A stretch of 57,735 bases of DNA, taken from positions 1 through 57,735 of the forward strand of contig CALXTD010000009.1 of assembly GCA_944391315.1 (NCBI GenBank). Reading direction: 5' to 3'. The DNA is from an uncultured Alphaproteobacteria bacterium. Lineage in GTDB: Bacteria; Pseudomonadota; Alphaproteobacteria; RF32; CAG-239. Positions 45,980 through 54,520 of the stretch are shown here, one piece after another. Every line of letters begins with the position of its first letter. The first letter of the stretch is position 1. Both the position numbers and the translations under genes were made by a program. The notes beneath the pieces are model-generated. The model saw nothing but the letters and a program-made list of their open reading frames with translations, searched no databases and was not told the origin of the DNA.

Positions 45980-48409
45980 ATGGCTATTACAAAATTAAAA
46001 TCCGGACAACTTTACAAAAAATGTGATTCGCGCAAGTTCAAATTCTCAACCACGGCAGAACTGGAAGAACGCCTTTCCGCTTTGGGACAAGACAGAGCAA
46101 TAAGTGCGGTTGAACTTGGTGTTAACATCAAGTCAAAGGGCTATAACCTTTTTTGCTTAGGGCCTGAAGGCACCGGAAAGACCAGTCTGGTTAAAAGAAT
46201 ATTAGAAAAAGAATCAAAAACACGCCCCACACCGGATGATTGGGCCTATGTTTACAATTTTGATGAACCCTATAAGCCGAAAGCCATTAATTTTCCGGCC
46301 GGCACGGCGGCAGATTTTGCCAAAGACATTGATGAGTTAATCGAAAATTTCTCTGCCAGCATTCCTGCAATACTAGAAAGCGAGGAATACAAAGCCGGAT
46401 TAAATATCATCAAAGAAAAATATAGCGAAAAGAAAGAAGACTATATTCGTATTTTGCAAAAAAAGGCAAAAGGCAAGAGCGTATCGCTTCTGCACATGCA
46501 GGCCGGTTTGGTTGTTGCTCCGACACGCAATGGCGAGGTTGTCAGTCCCGACACCTTTGACCAACTTCCGGAAGAAGAAAAAAAGGCGCTGATGGATGAC
46601 TTAAACGCCATGCAGGCCGAGATAGAAAGCGTTGCCCAAGACTTGCCTAATTGGGAGGAAAAACAGCGTCAGGAAATCAGCAACTTAAAAGAAAAATTTT
46701 TGAAGCTCGCGGTTAAACAGCCGATAGATGACCTGCGCAAAAAATATAAAACCCAAAAAGCGGCAATAGACTTTTTGCGCAGTATGCAAAACCATATTGT
46801 TAGCAATATTGATGACTTTATGCCGGAGCCCGAAAAGACAGAAGACGGTGCTGACGGATTAGCCGCCTTGCTCTCAAAAATGAACAAAAACGAGGAGGAT
46901 AAGTTCTCCAAGTTTAAGGTAAATGTTGTGGTTAAAAACGAACCCGACAGCGGCGCCCCGATAGTCTTGCTTGATCACCCGACCCAAGGCAATTTGGTCG
47001 GCAAAGTTGAAAGAATTCAGCAATACGGCGCATTGCTGACCGACTTCACTTTGATAAAAGCAGGCGCTTTGCATCGAGCCAATGGCGGATTCTTGTTGAT
47101 GGATGCAAGAAAACTTCTGTTGCAACCATTCTCATGGGATTCTCTAAAACGAGCCATGGCTTCTAAAGTAATAAAAATTGAAGCCCCGAGCGATGAAACC
47201 TCATTTACAACCATATCTCTTGATCCGGAACCGATTCCTTTGGATGTAAAAGTTATTTTAACCGGTGACGCTGAGTTATATGAGCTTTTGAGCGAAAGAG
47301 ATCCTGATTTTTGTGACTATTTCAAAGTAGAAGCTGACTTTGGTATCTTGATGGACAGAACCTATGAAAATGAGATTGAATACGCCAAATTAATCGGCTC
47401 TCTGTCAAAGAAAAAACACTTGCGCTCATTAAATAAGCAGGCCGTAGCCAGAGTAATTGAATATTCATCTCGCTTGGCTGATGATACCGAAAAATTAACC
47501 GCGCATATTGCCTCAATCGGAGACTTATTGCGTGAAGCAGATTATTGGGCTCGCAAGTCAAAGGCCAATCAAATCGGTAAAAACCATATTGAACAAGCCA
47601 TCGAAGCGCAAATCTATCGCAGCGACCGCATAAAACAGGCCATGCTCGAACAGATTGACAAAGGCACGATTCTTATGGATGTCGAGGGCGAAAGAGTAGG
47701 TCAAATAAATGGCTTGGTTGTTTACAATTTCTCTCGCTTTTCCTTTGGAAAACCGGCCAGAATAACGGCACAGGTAAGACTTGGCCGCGGCGAGTTTTTG
47801 AACATTGAACGCGAAGTTGAAATGTCTGGCCCGATTCATTCAAAGGGCATGCTGATTTTACAAGCTTTGCTGTCAAATCGCTTTGCCAAGTACAGACCAC
47901 TGTCCTTAAGCGCGTCGATTGTGTTTGAACAGTCTTATGGCGGTGTTGACGGCGATAGTGCATCTTCTACCGAATATTATTGCATGCTTTCAGCCATAAC
48001 GGGACTACCGATAAAGCAATGCATAGCCGTAACCGGTTCAATCAATCAGTTTGGTGAGATTCAGCCAATCGGTGGCGTTAATGAAAAGATTGAAGGATTC
48101 TTTGATGTCTGCAAACGAGCCGGATTAACCGGAAATCATGGCGTTATCATTCCACGCACTAACATCAGCAATCTGATGTTAAGAGAAGACATCAGAAAAG
48201 CGGTTGATGACGGATTATTCCATGTCTATGCAATTGACACTGTTGATGACGGCATAGAAATTTTAACCGGAAAAACAGCCGGAAAGCCTGACAAAGATGG
48301 CAACTATCCTAAGGGAACAGTCAACTATATGGTTCAAAAGAGCCTTGACGAATATTATGAGCGTTACGTTAAGTTTGCTAAAGAAACGCATGGTTGTATG
48401 GCAGGATAG
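45980..48409 (+). CDS. LonB-type ATP-dependent serine protease
   Basis: 809 residues. An N-terminal segment is followed by Walker A GPEGTGKTS (about 61), a long inserted helical domain with KGKSVSLLHMQAGLVVAP (about 165), the second AAA part with RANGGFLLMDARKLL (about 360) and a C-terminal Lon protease domain: catalytic Ser in DGDSASSTEYY (about 660) and Lys in GGVNEKIEGF (about 702). The domain order and missing LAN substrate domain indicate the LonB/YcbZ group rather than classical Lon. I prefer the ATG at 45980 to that at 45965 because GGGA lies upstream and a -10 box almost adjoins the earlier ATG. The phosphatase gene follows after 8 bases. Confidence 0.9.
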   Translation: MAITKLKSGQLYKKCDSRKFKFSTTAELEERLSALGQDRAISAVELGVNIKSKGYNLFCLGPEGTGKTSLVKRILEKESKTRPTPDDWAYVYNFDEPYKPKAINFPAGTAADFAKDIDELIENFSASIPAILESEEYKAGLNIIKEKYSEKKEDYIRILQKKAKGKSVSLLHMQAGLVVAPTRNGEVVSPDTFDQLPEEEKKALMDDLNAMQAEIESVAQDLPNWEEKQRQEISNLKEKFLKLAVKQPIDDLRKKYKTQKAAIDFLRSMQNHIVSNIDDFMPEPEKTEDGADGLAALLSKMNKNEEDKFSKFKVNVVVKNEPDSGAPIVLLDHPTQGNLVGKVERIQQYGALLTDFTLIKAGALHRANGGFLLMDARKLLLQPFSWDSLKRAMASKVIKIEAPSDETSFTTISLDPEPIPLDVKVILTGDAELYELLSERDPDFCDYFKVEADFGILMDRTYENEIEYAKLIGSLSKKKHLRSLNKQAVARVIEYSSRLADDTEKLTAHIASIGDLLREADYWARKSKANQIGKNHIEQAIEAQIYRSDRIKQAMLEQIDKGTILMDVEGERVGQINGLVVYNFSRFSFGKPARITAQVRLGRGEFLNIEREVEMSGPIHSKGMLILQALLSNRFAKYRPLSLSASIVFEQSYGGVDGDSASSTEYYCMLSAITGLPIKQCIAVTGSINQFGEIQPIGGVNEKIEGFFDVCKRAGLTGNHGVIIPRTNISNLMLREDIRKAVDDGLFHVYAIDTVDDGIEILTGKTAGKPDKDGNYPKGTVNYMVQKSLDEYYERYVKFAKETHGCMAG

Positions 48410-48417
48410 AGAGTTCT

Positions 48418-48897
48418 ATGCTAAAAATATTATTTGTATGCACGGGAAACATATGCCGTTCTCCCACAGCGGAAGGCATTATGCTTGACCTAATCAAAAA
48501 GTCAGGGCTGGAGCAAGAGTTATATGTCGAATCTGCCGCAACAACGCCTTATCACGACGGTGATGCGCCGGATTCGCGCTCTCAGGCCTGTGCATTGGCT
48601 CATGGCATAAATATTGCCAATCTTCGTTCTCGGTCGATTCGTGGAGATGACTTTGCAGACTTTGACTTAATTTTGGCGATGGATAAGCGCAATATTGCCG
48701 ATTTGGAATATCGCCGCCCACAAGGAGACAAGCGTTATAACAAAGCCAAAGTTGAGCTGATATTAACCTACGCGCCTGAATACGGCACCGAGGTCCCTGA
48801 CCCATATTACCATAATGGCTTTGACAGGGTTTTTGAAATGATTGAAACCGCCTGCAAAAACTTTGTTGAAGAATATAAAAAGCGCAAACCTATTTAG
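48418..48897 (+). CDS. low-molecular-weight protein-tyrosine phosphatase
   Basis: 159 residues. MLKILFVCTGNICRSPTAEG carries the C-x5-R catalytic loop (Cys8, Arg14), and DPYYHNGFDRVFEMIE (about 126) carries the general acid Asp and the following Tyr pair. I use the ATG at 48418, giving the usual N-terminus; the longer frame would overlap the protease gene. It is co-transcribed with the LonB-type protease. Cellular substrate is unknown; in other bacteria such enzymes act on exopolysaccharide tyrosine kinases or arginine phosphate. It overlaps the convergent methyltransferase gene by 8 bases. Confidence 0.92.
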   Translation: MLKILFVCTGNICRSPTAEGIMLDLIKKSGLEQELYVESAATTPYHDGDAPDSRSQACALAHGINIANLRSRSIRGDDFADFDLILAMDKRNIADLEYRRPQGDKRYNKAKVELILTYAPEYGTEVPDPYYHNGFDRVFEMIETACKNFVEEYKKRKPI

Positions 48898-49612
48898 GTA
48901 ATCCGATTTTTGTAACAACCACCTTTTGATACATTCCACCGTAATAAGTGGTTTTGCGCCAGCTATATCCGGCTTTTTTTGTTGCATACATATCAATAGA
49001 ACGCTCCCAAAGCTTTTCAGCAAAAGGCTGATACAGACGGTTAAACATCCTGATAAAATAGCGGAAGGGATTCCATTTAGAAGGATTATGATAATCGATA
49101 AAAATAACCTTTCCGCCGGTTTTAATAAGACTCAAAGCATTGTCAACAACTCTGATTTTTGATAAAGGCGGCAGCTCGTGCAAAAGGTTATAACAAATAA
49201 CACGGTCAAATTTTTCCTCGGATTTAAAACGCGTTGCGTCTGCTTTTATAAATGAAAGCTGAGGAAACAGATACTGATATTTTTGATCACAGCGTTTAAT
49301 CTGTTTTGGGTTATTATCAACAATAACATATTTTCCGAAGGTAGAAATTTTATAAGCTGTTTTTTCAATTTGCGGTCCGAAGGTTGCCCCAAATTGCAGT
49401 ACGTTTGCTGTCATCGGAATATCATCATTAAGTGCATCCGCAAGCCTAAAACAAGCCCCCAAAGTAAAAACAGAAAGAAAGACCGTGTTATCAAACAAAG
49501 CTGATAATTTTTCGGAATTATAAAGCCTTTCCTGCGGAAGTCGAATATCCAAAGGCAGCTTTGGCGTAATCGATTGAGAATTATTAACTTTGGTGTTGTT
49601 GTTTTGCGGCAT
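48890..49612 (-). CDS. SAM-dependent methyltransferase, RquA-like (rhodoquinone biosynthesis candidate)
   Basis: 240 residues with a class I methyltransferase core: NVLQFGATFGPQ (about 83-94), YVIVDNNPKQIKRCDQK (about 108), FIKADATRFKSEEKFDRVI (about 132), LLHELPPLSKIRVVDNAL (about 155). The segment VIFIDYHNPSKWNPFRY followed by RLYQPFAEKLWERSI (about 180-210) matches my memory of RquA, the enzyme that converts ubiquinone to rhodoquinone in anaerobically respiring Rhodospirillum and relatives. The glycine-rich SAM loop is non-standard (FGATFG), also a feature of RquA. The ATG at 49610-49612, after TGGA, gives this length; it starts 29 bases inside the Hpt-like gene. Other ubiquinone-type methyltransferases are the main alternative. 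Confidence 0.6.
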   Translation of the reverse strand: MPQNNNTKVNNSQSITPKLPLDIRLPQERLYNSEKLSALFDNTVFLSVFTLGACFRLADALNDDIPMTANVLQFGATFGPQIEKTAYKISTFGKYVIVDNNPKQIKRCDQKYQYLFPQLSFIKADATRFKSEEKFDRVICYNLLHELPPLSKIRVVDNALSLIKTGGKVIFIDYHNPSKWNPFRYFIRMFNRLYQPFAEKLWERSIDMYATKKAGYSWRKTTYYGGMYQKVVVTKIGLPK

Positions 49613-49958
49613 ATGCAGAATCCATATAAAGAACAAGCGATGAAAGGCCTTCTTTGCACAAAGATATACTTTCACACACCTCTTTGTCAATCTCAGCCAA
49701 ATCACGGTTAACAATATTATGTTCTATTTTTGCACATAAAAGGGCAAAACTGTCAAGTCCAAAGACCTCAGCCGCAGGTCTAATCTGGTGATAAACCACT
49801 CGCAAAGAAATATAATCGCGACTTTTCAAAGCAGATTGAGAACGAACAAAAAAACTTTCAACCTCATCGGCAAACACAAGCCATAGCTTATAAAGCTCTT
49901 CTTTTCCGAGCAATTTTTCATAGTTCATCAGGGAAGATTGGTTAAAGACCTCAGTCAT
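49584..49958 (-). CDS. Hpt-like domain protein
   Basis: 124 residues. The body is an all-helical bundle with SLRVVYHQIRPAAEVFGLDS (about 65-84) and FALLCAKIEHNI, which follows the histidine-phosphotransfer pattern (His, hydrophobic, basic, small, then a hydrophobic helix and an acidic pair). The normal HxLKG reads HQIRP, so phosphotransfer is plausible but not certain. I use the ATG at 49958, which overlaps the rsmE stop by 8 bases. The downstream methyltransferase starts inside its last codons. No cognate kinase adjoins it. Confidence 0.6.
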   Translation of the reverse strand: MTEVFNQSSLMNYEKLLGKEELYKLWLVFADEVESFFVRSQSALKSRDYISLRVVYHQIRPAAEVFGLDSFALLCAKIEHNIVNRDLAEIDKEVCESISLCKEGLSSLVLYMDSAYAAKQQHQS

Positions 49959-50706
49959 CGGATGTATTCCAGTCACCGGCAATTGCCTGCCAACAAGAAA
50001 GCGCCGCCGCAACGGCAGTTTCCGCACGCAGGATTCGCTTTCCGAGAGAAACGGAATGCGCAAACTCAAGCCCTCTAAGAAGGGCGATTTCTTCAGCAGA
50101 AAAGCCGCCTTCAGGCCCCACTAAAATCGCAGCATTGGAAATATTTTTTTGCTTTGCAGATAAAAAAGCCTCAAAGACAGAGCTTGTTCCTCCGGTTTCA
50201 TCCATAAAATAAAGCGGACGTTGTTTATCCCAGTTTGCAATAATTTTTGCAAGAGGAACGGCCTCTTCGATAAGAGGCACATCAAGCCGGCGAGATTGCT
50301 CTGCAGCCTCAATAGCCTGCGCCTTAAAGCGCTCGATTCTTGTCTTATCGGTAATGGTAAATTTTGTAATGACAGGAATAATTTTAGCACAGCCGAGTTC
50401 GGTTGCCTTTTGAATAACAAAGTCGGTTTGGTCTTTTTTTAGAGGAGCAAAGAGCAACCAAATATCCGGAGAAGCCATCGGGCTTCTGGTTTGTTTTCCC
50501 AAACAGACGGTTAAGCTTTTTTTGTTCACGTCAATAATTTTAGCCAAGAACTCTCCGTCTTCGGCATTAAAAACCAAAAACTCATCTCCGTTTTTTAACT
50601 TCATAACATGGAACAGATAATGGCTCTGCGCTTCATCAAGCGGAAAAACCGCCTGCATAGCAAGACGGTTTTGTAAAAACAATCGAATATTAGATTTAAG
50701 GGCCAT
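49951..50706 (-). CDS. rsmE: 16S rRNA (uracil1498-N3)-methyltransferase
   Basis: 251 residues. SPOUT-fold enzyme that methylates U1498 in 30S subunits. The N-terminal PUA-like half (about 1-75) has SHYLFHVMKLKNGDEFLVFNAEDG, then the SPOUT half with FAPLKKDQTDFVIQKATELG (about 88), AAEQSRRLDVP (about 145), and LVGPEGGFSAEEI (about 197) followed by LGKRILRAETAVAAAL (about 222), all RsmE signatures. Its last codons overlap the Hpt-like gene, which in turn overlaps the RquA-like gene, so the three are probably one transcript. Confidence 0.95.
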   Translation of the reverse strand: MALKSNIRLFLQNRLAMQAVFPLDEAQSHYLFHVMKLKNGDEFLVFNAEDGEFLAKIIDVNKKSLTVCLGKQTRSPMASPDIWLLFAPLKKDQTDFVIQKATELGCAKIIPVITKFTITDKTRIERFKAQAIEAAEQSRRLDVPLIEEAVPLAKIIANWDKQRPLYFMDETGGTSSVFEAFLSAKQKNISNAAILVGPEGGFSAEEIALLRGLEFAHSVSLGKRILRAETAVAAALSCWQAIAGDWNTSDD

Positions 50707-50707
50707 A

Positions 50708-51172
50708 TTAAATAACTTTCACGTTCAAAATCCGAGACAATAAAGCTCTGTTTTCTTTCATCAGATCAAAAATAAGCTTTACATCGCCGGCTTTTATAGT
50801 CTGATAGAGCAAAATCACAATATCGTTTCTTTTTTCTTTTTTTATAAAAACAAGGTTATCAAAATTTTTTTCAAAGGTCCAAAAAGTATCGCTAGGTTCA
50901 ACAAGGCGCACGGCTATAAACTGCCCAGCTAGCAGGCTAACGGATGTTCCTGCTTCTTCCACATCCACAAGAAGCATTTCTGAAGAAGATGCTTTATTAT
51001 TAACGGAGAGGTCTTCTTTTTCTTCTTCGTCAGGGATTTGATTGTTATTAGGAGCAAAGATAGTTCGATTAAGAGCTTCATCTCTTTCTTCGATAATAAA
51101 TTTTGCATTAGCCGAAAAAGGACTAATAACAAATAACAAGGAAAAAGTCAAAAAAGTAACAAATAATTTCAT
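50708..51172 (-). CDS. exported protein, paralog 1 of a tandem pair
   Basis: 154 residues with a signal peptide (MKLFVTFLTFSLLFVIS, cleavage near ANA). The mature part has a charged linker, then about 90 residues shared with the neighbour at 51293-51793: GQFIAVRLVEPSDTFWTFE (about 92-110), VFIKKEKRND, ILLYQTIKAGDVKLIFDL and the end SRILNVKVI. The beta pattern with a conserved W-x-F-E recalls chagasin-type (I42) protease inhibitors, but the hallmark TGY-x-W is not intact. The ATG at 51170-51172 has AGAGG 5 bases upstream. It ends 1 base before rsmE. Confidence 0.72.
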   Translation of the reverse strand: MKLFVTFLTFSLLFVISPFSANAKFIIEERDEALNRTIFAPNNNQIPDEEEKEDLSVNNKASSSEMLLVDVEEAGTSVSLLAGQFIAVRLVEPSDTFWTFEKNFDNLVFIKKEKRNDIVILLYQTIKAGDVKLIFDLMKENRALLSRILNVKVI

Positions 51173-51292
51173 GAAAACCTCTGGCATATTTTGTCTATTT
51201 TATGTTTTGTGAAAAATATAATACCACAAAATTAAAGAAAATAAAGTAAAATTTTTGTTACAAAATATGACAAAAATATTTTTCGAAAGATA

Positions 51293-51793
51293 TTATATAA
51301 CCCTTACGTTAAGAATTCTTGAAAATAAAGCACTTTGCCCGCTCATCAAATCAAAATTAAGATTAGCAACACCGGTGCCGATTGTATGATAAAGCAAAAT
51401 CAGCACGCCGTTTCTTTTTTCTTTTTTTACAAATTTCAAATTTGAAGAAATATTTTCAAAATTCCACAAAGTATCATCATGCTCCGAAACCCGAACGGCA
51501 AGATATTGTCCCTTATAAAGGAGAGTAGACGTTTTTGCATGATCCAAGTCAACAAGAACAATTGCATTCTGTTGAGTTTTGAAATACTTGCTGGCTACAG
51601 CTTTTCTAAAATTTTTGGTAGATTTATTTTGTTTTTTTGAAGTCATATGAGGAGAAGGCTCAAAGTCTTGAGTAACAAACATGTTTCTTTGCATGGCAGA
51701 ATCTGCGGATTCAACGACAATACCGGCACGAGCGTTAACAGAAGTCATTAAGGCAAAAGATAAAATTGCCGAGAATAAAACTAAAGACCTCAT
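51293..51793 (-). CDS. exported protein, paralog 2 of a tandem pair
   Basis: 166 residues with a signal peptide (about 1-23, ending NARAG). It shares with paralog 1 the C-terminal segments GQYLAVRVSEHDDTLWNFE, KFVKKEKRNG, ILLYHTIGTG and SRILNVRVI. The linker between the signal and this domain is Lys/Gln-rich rather than acidic. The start follows a strong AAGGAGG, and a -10-like TATAAT on the minus strand lies at 51814-51819. The gap of 120 bases to paralog 1 holds nothing recognisable. Function unknown; probably periplasmic. Confidence 0.72.
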   Translation of the reverse strand: MRSLVLFSAILSFALMTSVNARAGIVVESADSAMQRNMFVTQDFEPSPHMTSKKQNKSTKNFRKAVASKYFKTQQNAIVLVDLDHAKTSTLLYKGQYLAVRVSEHDDTLWNFENISSNLKFVKKEKRNGVLILLYHTIGTGVANLNFDLMSGQSALFSRILNVRVI

Positions 51794-51813
51794 AATAACC
51801 TCCTTTCGCCTTC

Positions 51814-51819
51814 ATTATA
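51814..51819 (-). promoter_or_regulatory. possible -10 box of the paralog pair
   Basis: TATAAT on the minus strand 20 bases before the start of the gene at 51293-51793. No convincing -35 box. Confidence 0.35.
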
Positions 51820-51927
51820 CTTTGGTATAAATTCAGCAATGAGCTTTCTTATTTATTAAATTCATGATAGCATACAAACACTGAAAATAAAAGTTAAAGA
51901 TTTGTAACAAATTTAAGGACAAACGAC

Positions 51928-52599
51928 GTGATAATAACAATAGACGGACCTGCATCCGCAGGAAAAGGCACTTTGGCTGGAAAAATAGCACAAGAATATA
52001 AACTGGCATATTTTGACACCGGCATGGTTTATCGCGCCGTCGGAATAGAAACTTTACTGGCAGATGTTCCTGCAGATAATGCTGATATGGCAGAAAAATT
52101 TGCCAAAGGACTGACTTTTCAAAGAATGATGGAATTGTCTAAACACCCATCTTTTCGTGGTCCCGAGGGCGGGAAAAGAGCCTCGCTCGTTTCGGCGATT
52201 CCCTCTGTTCGCGCAGCTTTGTTAAAAATGCAGCAGGATTTTTGCAAAAATCCGACTTTTGCAGATGGAAGTAAAGCGCAAGGCGTTGTCTATGATGGTC
52301 GCGATACCGGCACGGTTGTATGCCCTCAGGCAGATGTAAAGCTTTTTGTAATAGCTTCGGCCGAGGCCAGAGCCCAACGCCGTTATAAAGAATATTGCGA
52401 AAAAGGGATTAACACAAGCTATGAAGAGGTCTTAAACGACATTAATCAGCGAGATAAGCGCGATTCGGAAAGAAGCACCTCGCCGTTAAAACCGGCCGCC
52501 GATGCCATAATTTTGGATACAACCCATCTCAGTATTGAAGAAGTTTTTGAAAAAGCGAAAGAAATTATCGATTCACATCAAAAAAATCTTGCAATTTAA
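51928..52599 (+). CDS. cmk: cytidylate kinase
   Basis: Phosphorylates CMP and dCMP with ATP. The 223-residue product has the P-loop DGPASAGKGT at 5-14, DTGMVYRAVG (about 30), YDGRDTGTVVCPQADVKLF (about 123) and a lid region with RYKEYCEKG and DKRDSERSTSPL (about 175-186). The GTG start follows AAGGA by 9 bases. It is followed by rpsA, a near-universal proteobacterial pair, but a structured leader and probably a separate rpsA promoter lie between. Confidence 0.96.
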   Translation: MIITIDGPASAGKGTLAGKIAQEYKLAYFDTGMVYRAVGIETLLADVPADNADMAEKFAKGLTFQRMMELSKHPSFRGPEGGKRASLVSAIPSVRAALLKMQQDFCKNPTFADGSKAQGVVYDGRDTGTVVCPQADVKLFVIASAEARAQRRYKEYCEKGINTSYEEVLNDINQRDKRDSERSTSPLKPAADAIILDTTHLSIEEVFEKAKEIIDSHQKNLAI

Positions 52600-52616
52600 T
52601 AAAATCACTATATAAG
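52588..52616 (+). promoter_or_regulatory. likely rpsA promoter
   Basis: CTTGCA (52588-52593) and TATAAG (52611-52616) are 17 bases apart, at the end of cmk. Transcription would start near 52622, just where the leader hairpin begins. Confidence 0.6.
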
Positions 52617-52619
52617 AAT

Positions 52620-52725
52620 AAAGAGCAAAATTCTTAAGGTGCGTTAAGGGTTGCTCTTTTTATATATAAAACGCACAAGTCCGCTCTGTTTTAGGAGGTC
52701 TGGCAGGTTAAGAAAATAAAATTAT
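52620..52725 (+). promoter_or_regulatory. structured rpsA leader with candidate pseudoknot
   Basis: AAAGAGCAA (52620-52628) pairs with TTGCTCTTT (52651-52659), a nine-pair stem followed by a T-rich run like an attenuator. GTGCGTT in its loop (52639-52645) is exactly complementary to AACGCAC downstream (52670-52676); pairing both at once would make an H-type pseudoknot. AGGAGG at 52693-52698 lies about 27 bases before the ATG, too far for normal initiation, as in E. coli rpsA, whose start also lacks a good Shine-Dalgarno. Autoregulation by S1 is a reasonable inference. Confidence 0.55.
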
Positions 52726-54408
52726 ATGATAAATACAGAAATTAAAATTCCCGAAATGACCGAAGATTTTGAAGCGCTGATGAACGAACAGTTCGGCGAT
52801 AAAGGAATTACCGGTTCCGTTGTAAAGGGAACAATCATCCGCGTAACACCTGACTTTGCAACTGTTGATGTTGGCTTAAAGTCAGAAGGACGCATTCCTC
52901 TCCGTGAATTTGGTCAAAATGCGGAATTAAAAGTTGGCGATGTCGTAGAAGTTTATGTTGACCGCTATGAAGACAAAGACGGCAACATTGTTCTTTCAAG
53001 AGAAAAAGCTCGCCGCGAAGAAGCATGGCAAGATTTGGAAAAATCTATGAACGCTAATGAAAGAGTAAACGGTGTAATCTTTGGTCGTGTTAAAGGCGGC
53101 TTCACTGTTGACTTGAACGGCGCTATTGCTTTCTTGCCGGGCTCTCAAATTGACATCCGCCCGATTCGCGATATCACTCCGTTAATGGGAATTTCTCAAC
53201 CCTTCCAAATCTTGAAGATGGACAAGGTAAGAGGCAACATCGTTGTTTCTCGCCGTGTTGTTCTTGAAGAAACCAGAGCTGAAGCTCGCGCTGAATTGAT
53301 CAGTGACTTGAAGGAAGGTTCAGAACTCGAAGGTGTTGTTAAAAACATCACCGATTACGGTGCATTCATTGACTTGGGTGGCGTTGACGGCTTGTTGCAC
53401 GTTACCGACATCTCTTGGAAGAGAATCAATCATCCGGCAGAAGTTTTGTCTGTTGGTCAGACCGTAAAAGTAAAAGTTATCAAATTCAACGAAGACAACC
53501 AACGCATTTCTTTGGGCATGAAGCAGCTTGAAGAAGATCCGTGGCAGCATGTTGCTGACAAATACAAAGTTGGTGAAATCTACAAAGGAAAAGTCACCAA
53601 CATCACCGATTACGGTGCATTTGTTGAGCTTGAAGATGGTATCGAAGGCCTCGTTCATGTTTCTGAAATGAGCTGGACCCGTAAGAATGTTCATCCGGGT
53701 AAAATTGTTTCAACTTCTCAAGAAGTTGAAGTTAAGGTTCTCGAAGTTGATTCTGACAAGAGAAGAATCAGCTTGGGCATCAAACAATGCACCCCGAACC
53801 CATGGGCCGCTTATGTTGAAGAGCATCCGGTTGGGTCAATCATTGAGGGCAAGATTAAAAACATTACCGAATTCGGTTTGTTCGTTGGCTTGTCTGATGA
53901 AATCGACGGCATGATTCACTTGTCAGATATCTCTTGGGATAAATCTGGTGAAGAAGCTGTTAAAGACTACACCAAGGGCCAAGACATCCAAGCTAAAATC
54001 ATTGATGTTGATGTTGAAAAAGAGAGAATTTCTCTCGGCATCAAACAGTTGACCGAAGACGCTGTTTCTGGTGCAATGGAAGGCATCAAAAAAGGCGATG
54101 TTGTTAAAGCCACTGTTGTCAGCACCGATGAAAAAGGTGTCAATGTTGAAGTAAACGGCATTTCTGCTACCATCAAAAAAGCAGACTTGTCAAAAGACAA
54201 AGCTGAACAAAATCCGGAAAACTACAAAGCCGGTGATGTTGTAGAAGCTAAGATTACATCTGTTGACAAGAAAAACAACAAGATTGGCATTTCAATCAAA
54301 GCTCTTGAAATTGATGAAGAAAAGAAGGTTTTGGAAGAATATTCTAACACCTCTTCCGGCTCAACTTTGGGAGATGCTTTGGGTGAAGCCCTGAAGAAAA
54401 ATGCTTAA
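52726..54408 (+). CDS. rpsA: 30S ribosomal protein S1
   Basis: RNA-binding protein that brings mRNA to the ribosome. 560 residues with six S1 domains: about 30-100, 115-180, 195-265, 282-352, 370-440 and a divergent one 455-525. The repeated NITDYGAF/NITEFGLF motif marks domains 3-5. The acidic N-terminus and Lys/Ser tail fit alphaproteobacterial S1. Codon use is highly biased. The start ATG has no near Shine-Dalgarno; see the leader. A strong terminator follows. Confidence 0.97.
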   Translation: MINTEIKIPEMTEDFEALMNEQFGDKGITGSVVKGTIIRVTPDFATVDVGLKSEGRIPLREFGQNAELKVGDVVEVYVDRYEDKDGNIVLSREKARREEAWQDLEKSMNANERVNGVIFGRVKGGFTVDLNGAIAFLPGSQIDIRPIRDITPLMGISQPFQILKMDKVRGNIVVSRRVVLEETRAEARAELISDLKEGSELEGVVKNITDYGAFIDLGGVDGLLHVTDISWKRINHPAEVLSVGQTVKVKVIKFNEDNQRISLGMKQLEEDPWQHVADKYKVGEIYKGKVTNITDYGAFVELEDGIEGLVHVSEMSWTRKNVHPGKIVSTSQEVEVKVLEVDSDKRRISLGIKQCTPNPWAAYVEEHPVGSIIEGKIKNITEFGLFVGLSDEIDGMIHLSDISWDKSGEEAVKDYTKGQDIQAKIIDVDVEKERISLGIKQLTEDAVSGAMEGIKKGDVVKATVVSTDEKGVNVEVNGISATIKKADLSKDKAEQNPENYKAGDVVEAKITSVDKKNNKIGISIKALEIDEEKKVLEEYSNTSSGSTLGDALGEALKKNA

Positions 54409-54426
54409 TTTTTAAGTGTTTGAAGA

Positions 54427-54455
54427 AAGCTCCGAAGAAATTCGGAGCTTTTTTT
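54427..54455 (+). terminator. terminator of rpsA
   Basis: AAGCTCCGAA-GAAA-TTCGGAGCTT, an exact ten-pair stem with a GAAA loop and a T tail. Confidence 0.95.
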
Positions 54456-54479
54456 GTTGAAAAGAGAAAGATAAAACTT

Positions 54480-54507
54480 CTTGCAATTAAGCAAAACAGA
54501 TTATAAT
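54480..54507 (+). promoter_or_regulatory. promoter of tRNA-Arg(CCT)
   Basis: CTTGCA (54480-54485) and a perfect TATAAT (54502-54507), 16 bases apart. The start would lie near 54514, 7 bases before the mature tRNA. Confidence 0.75.
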
Positions 54508-54520
54508 CAAAAAGAAGGTG

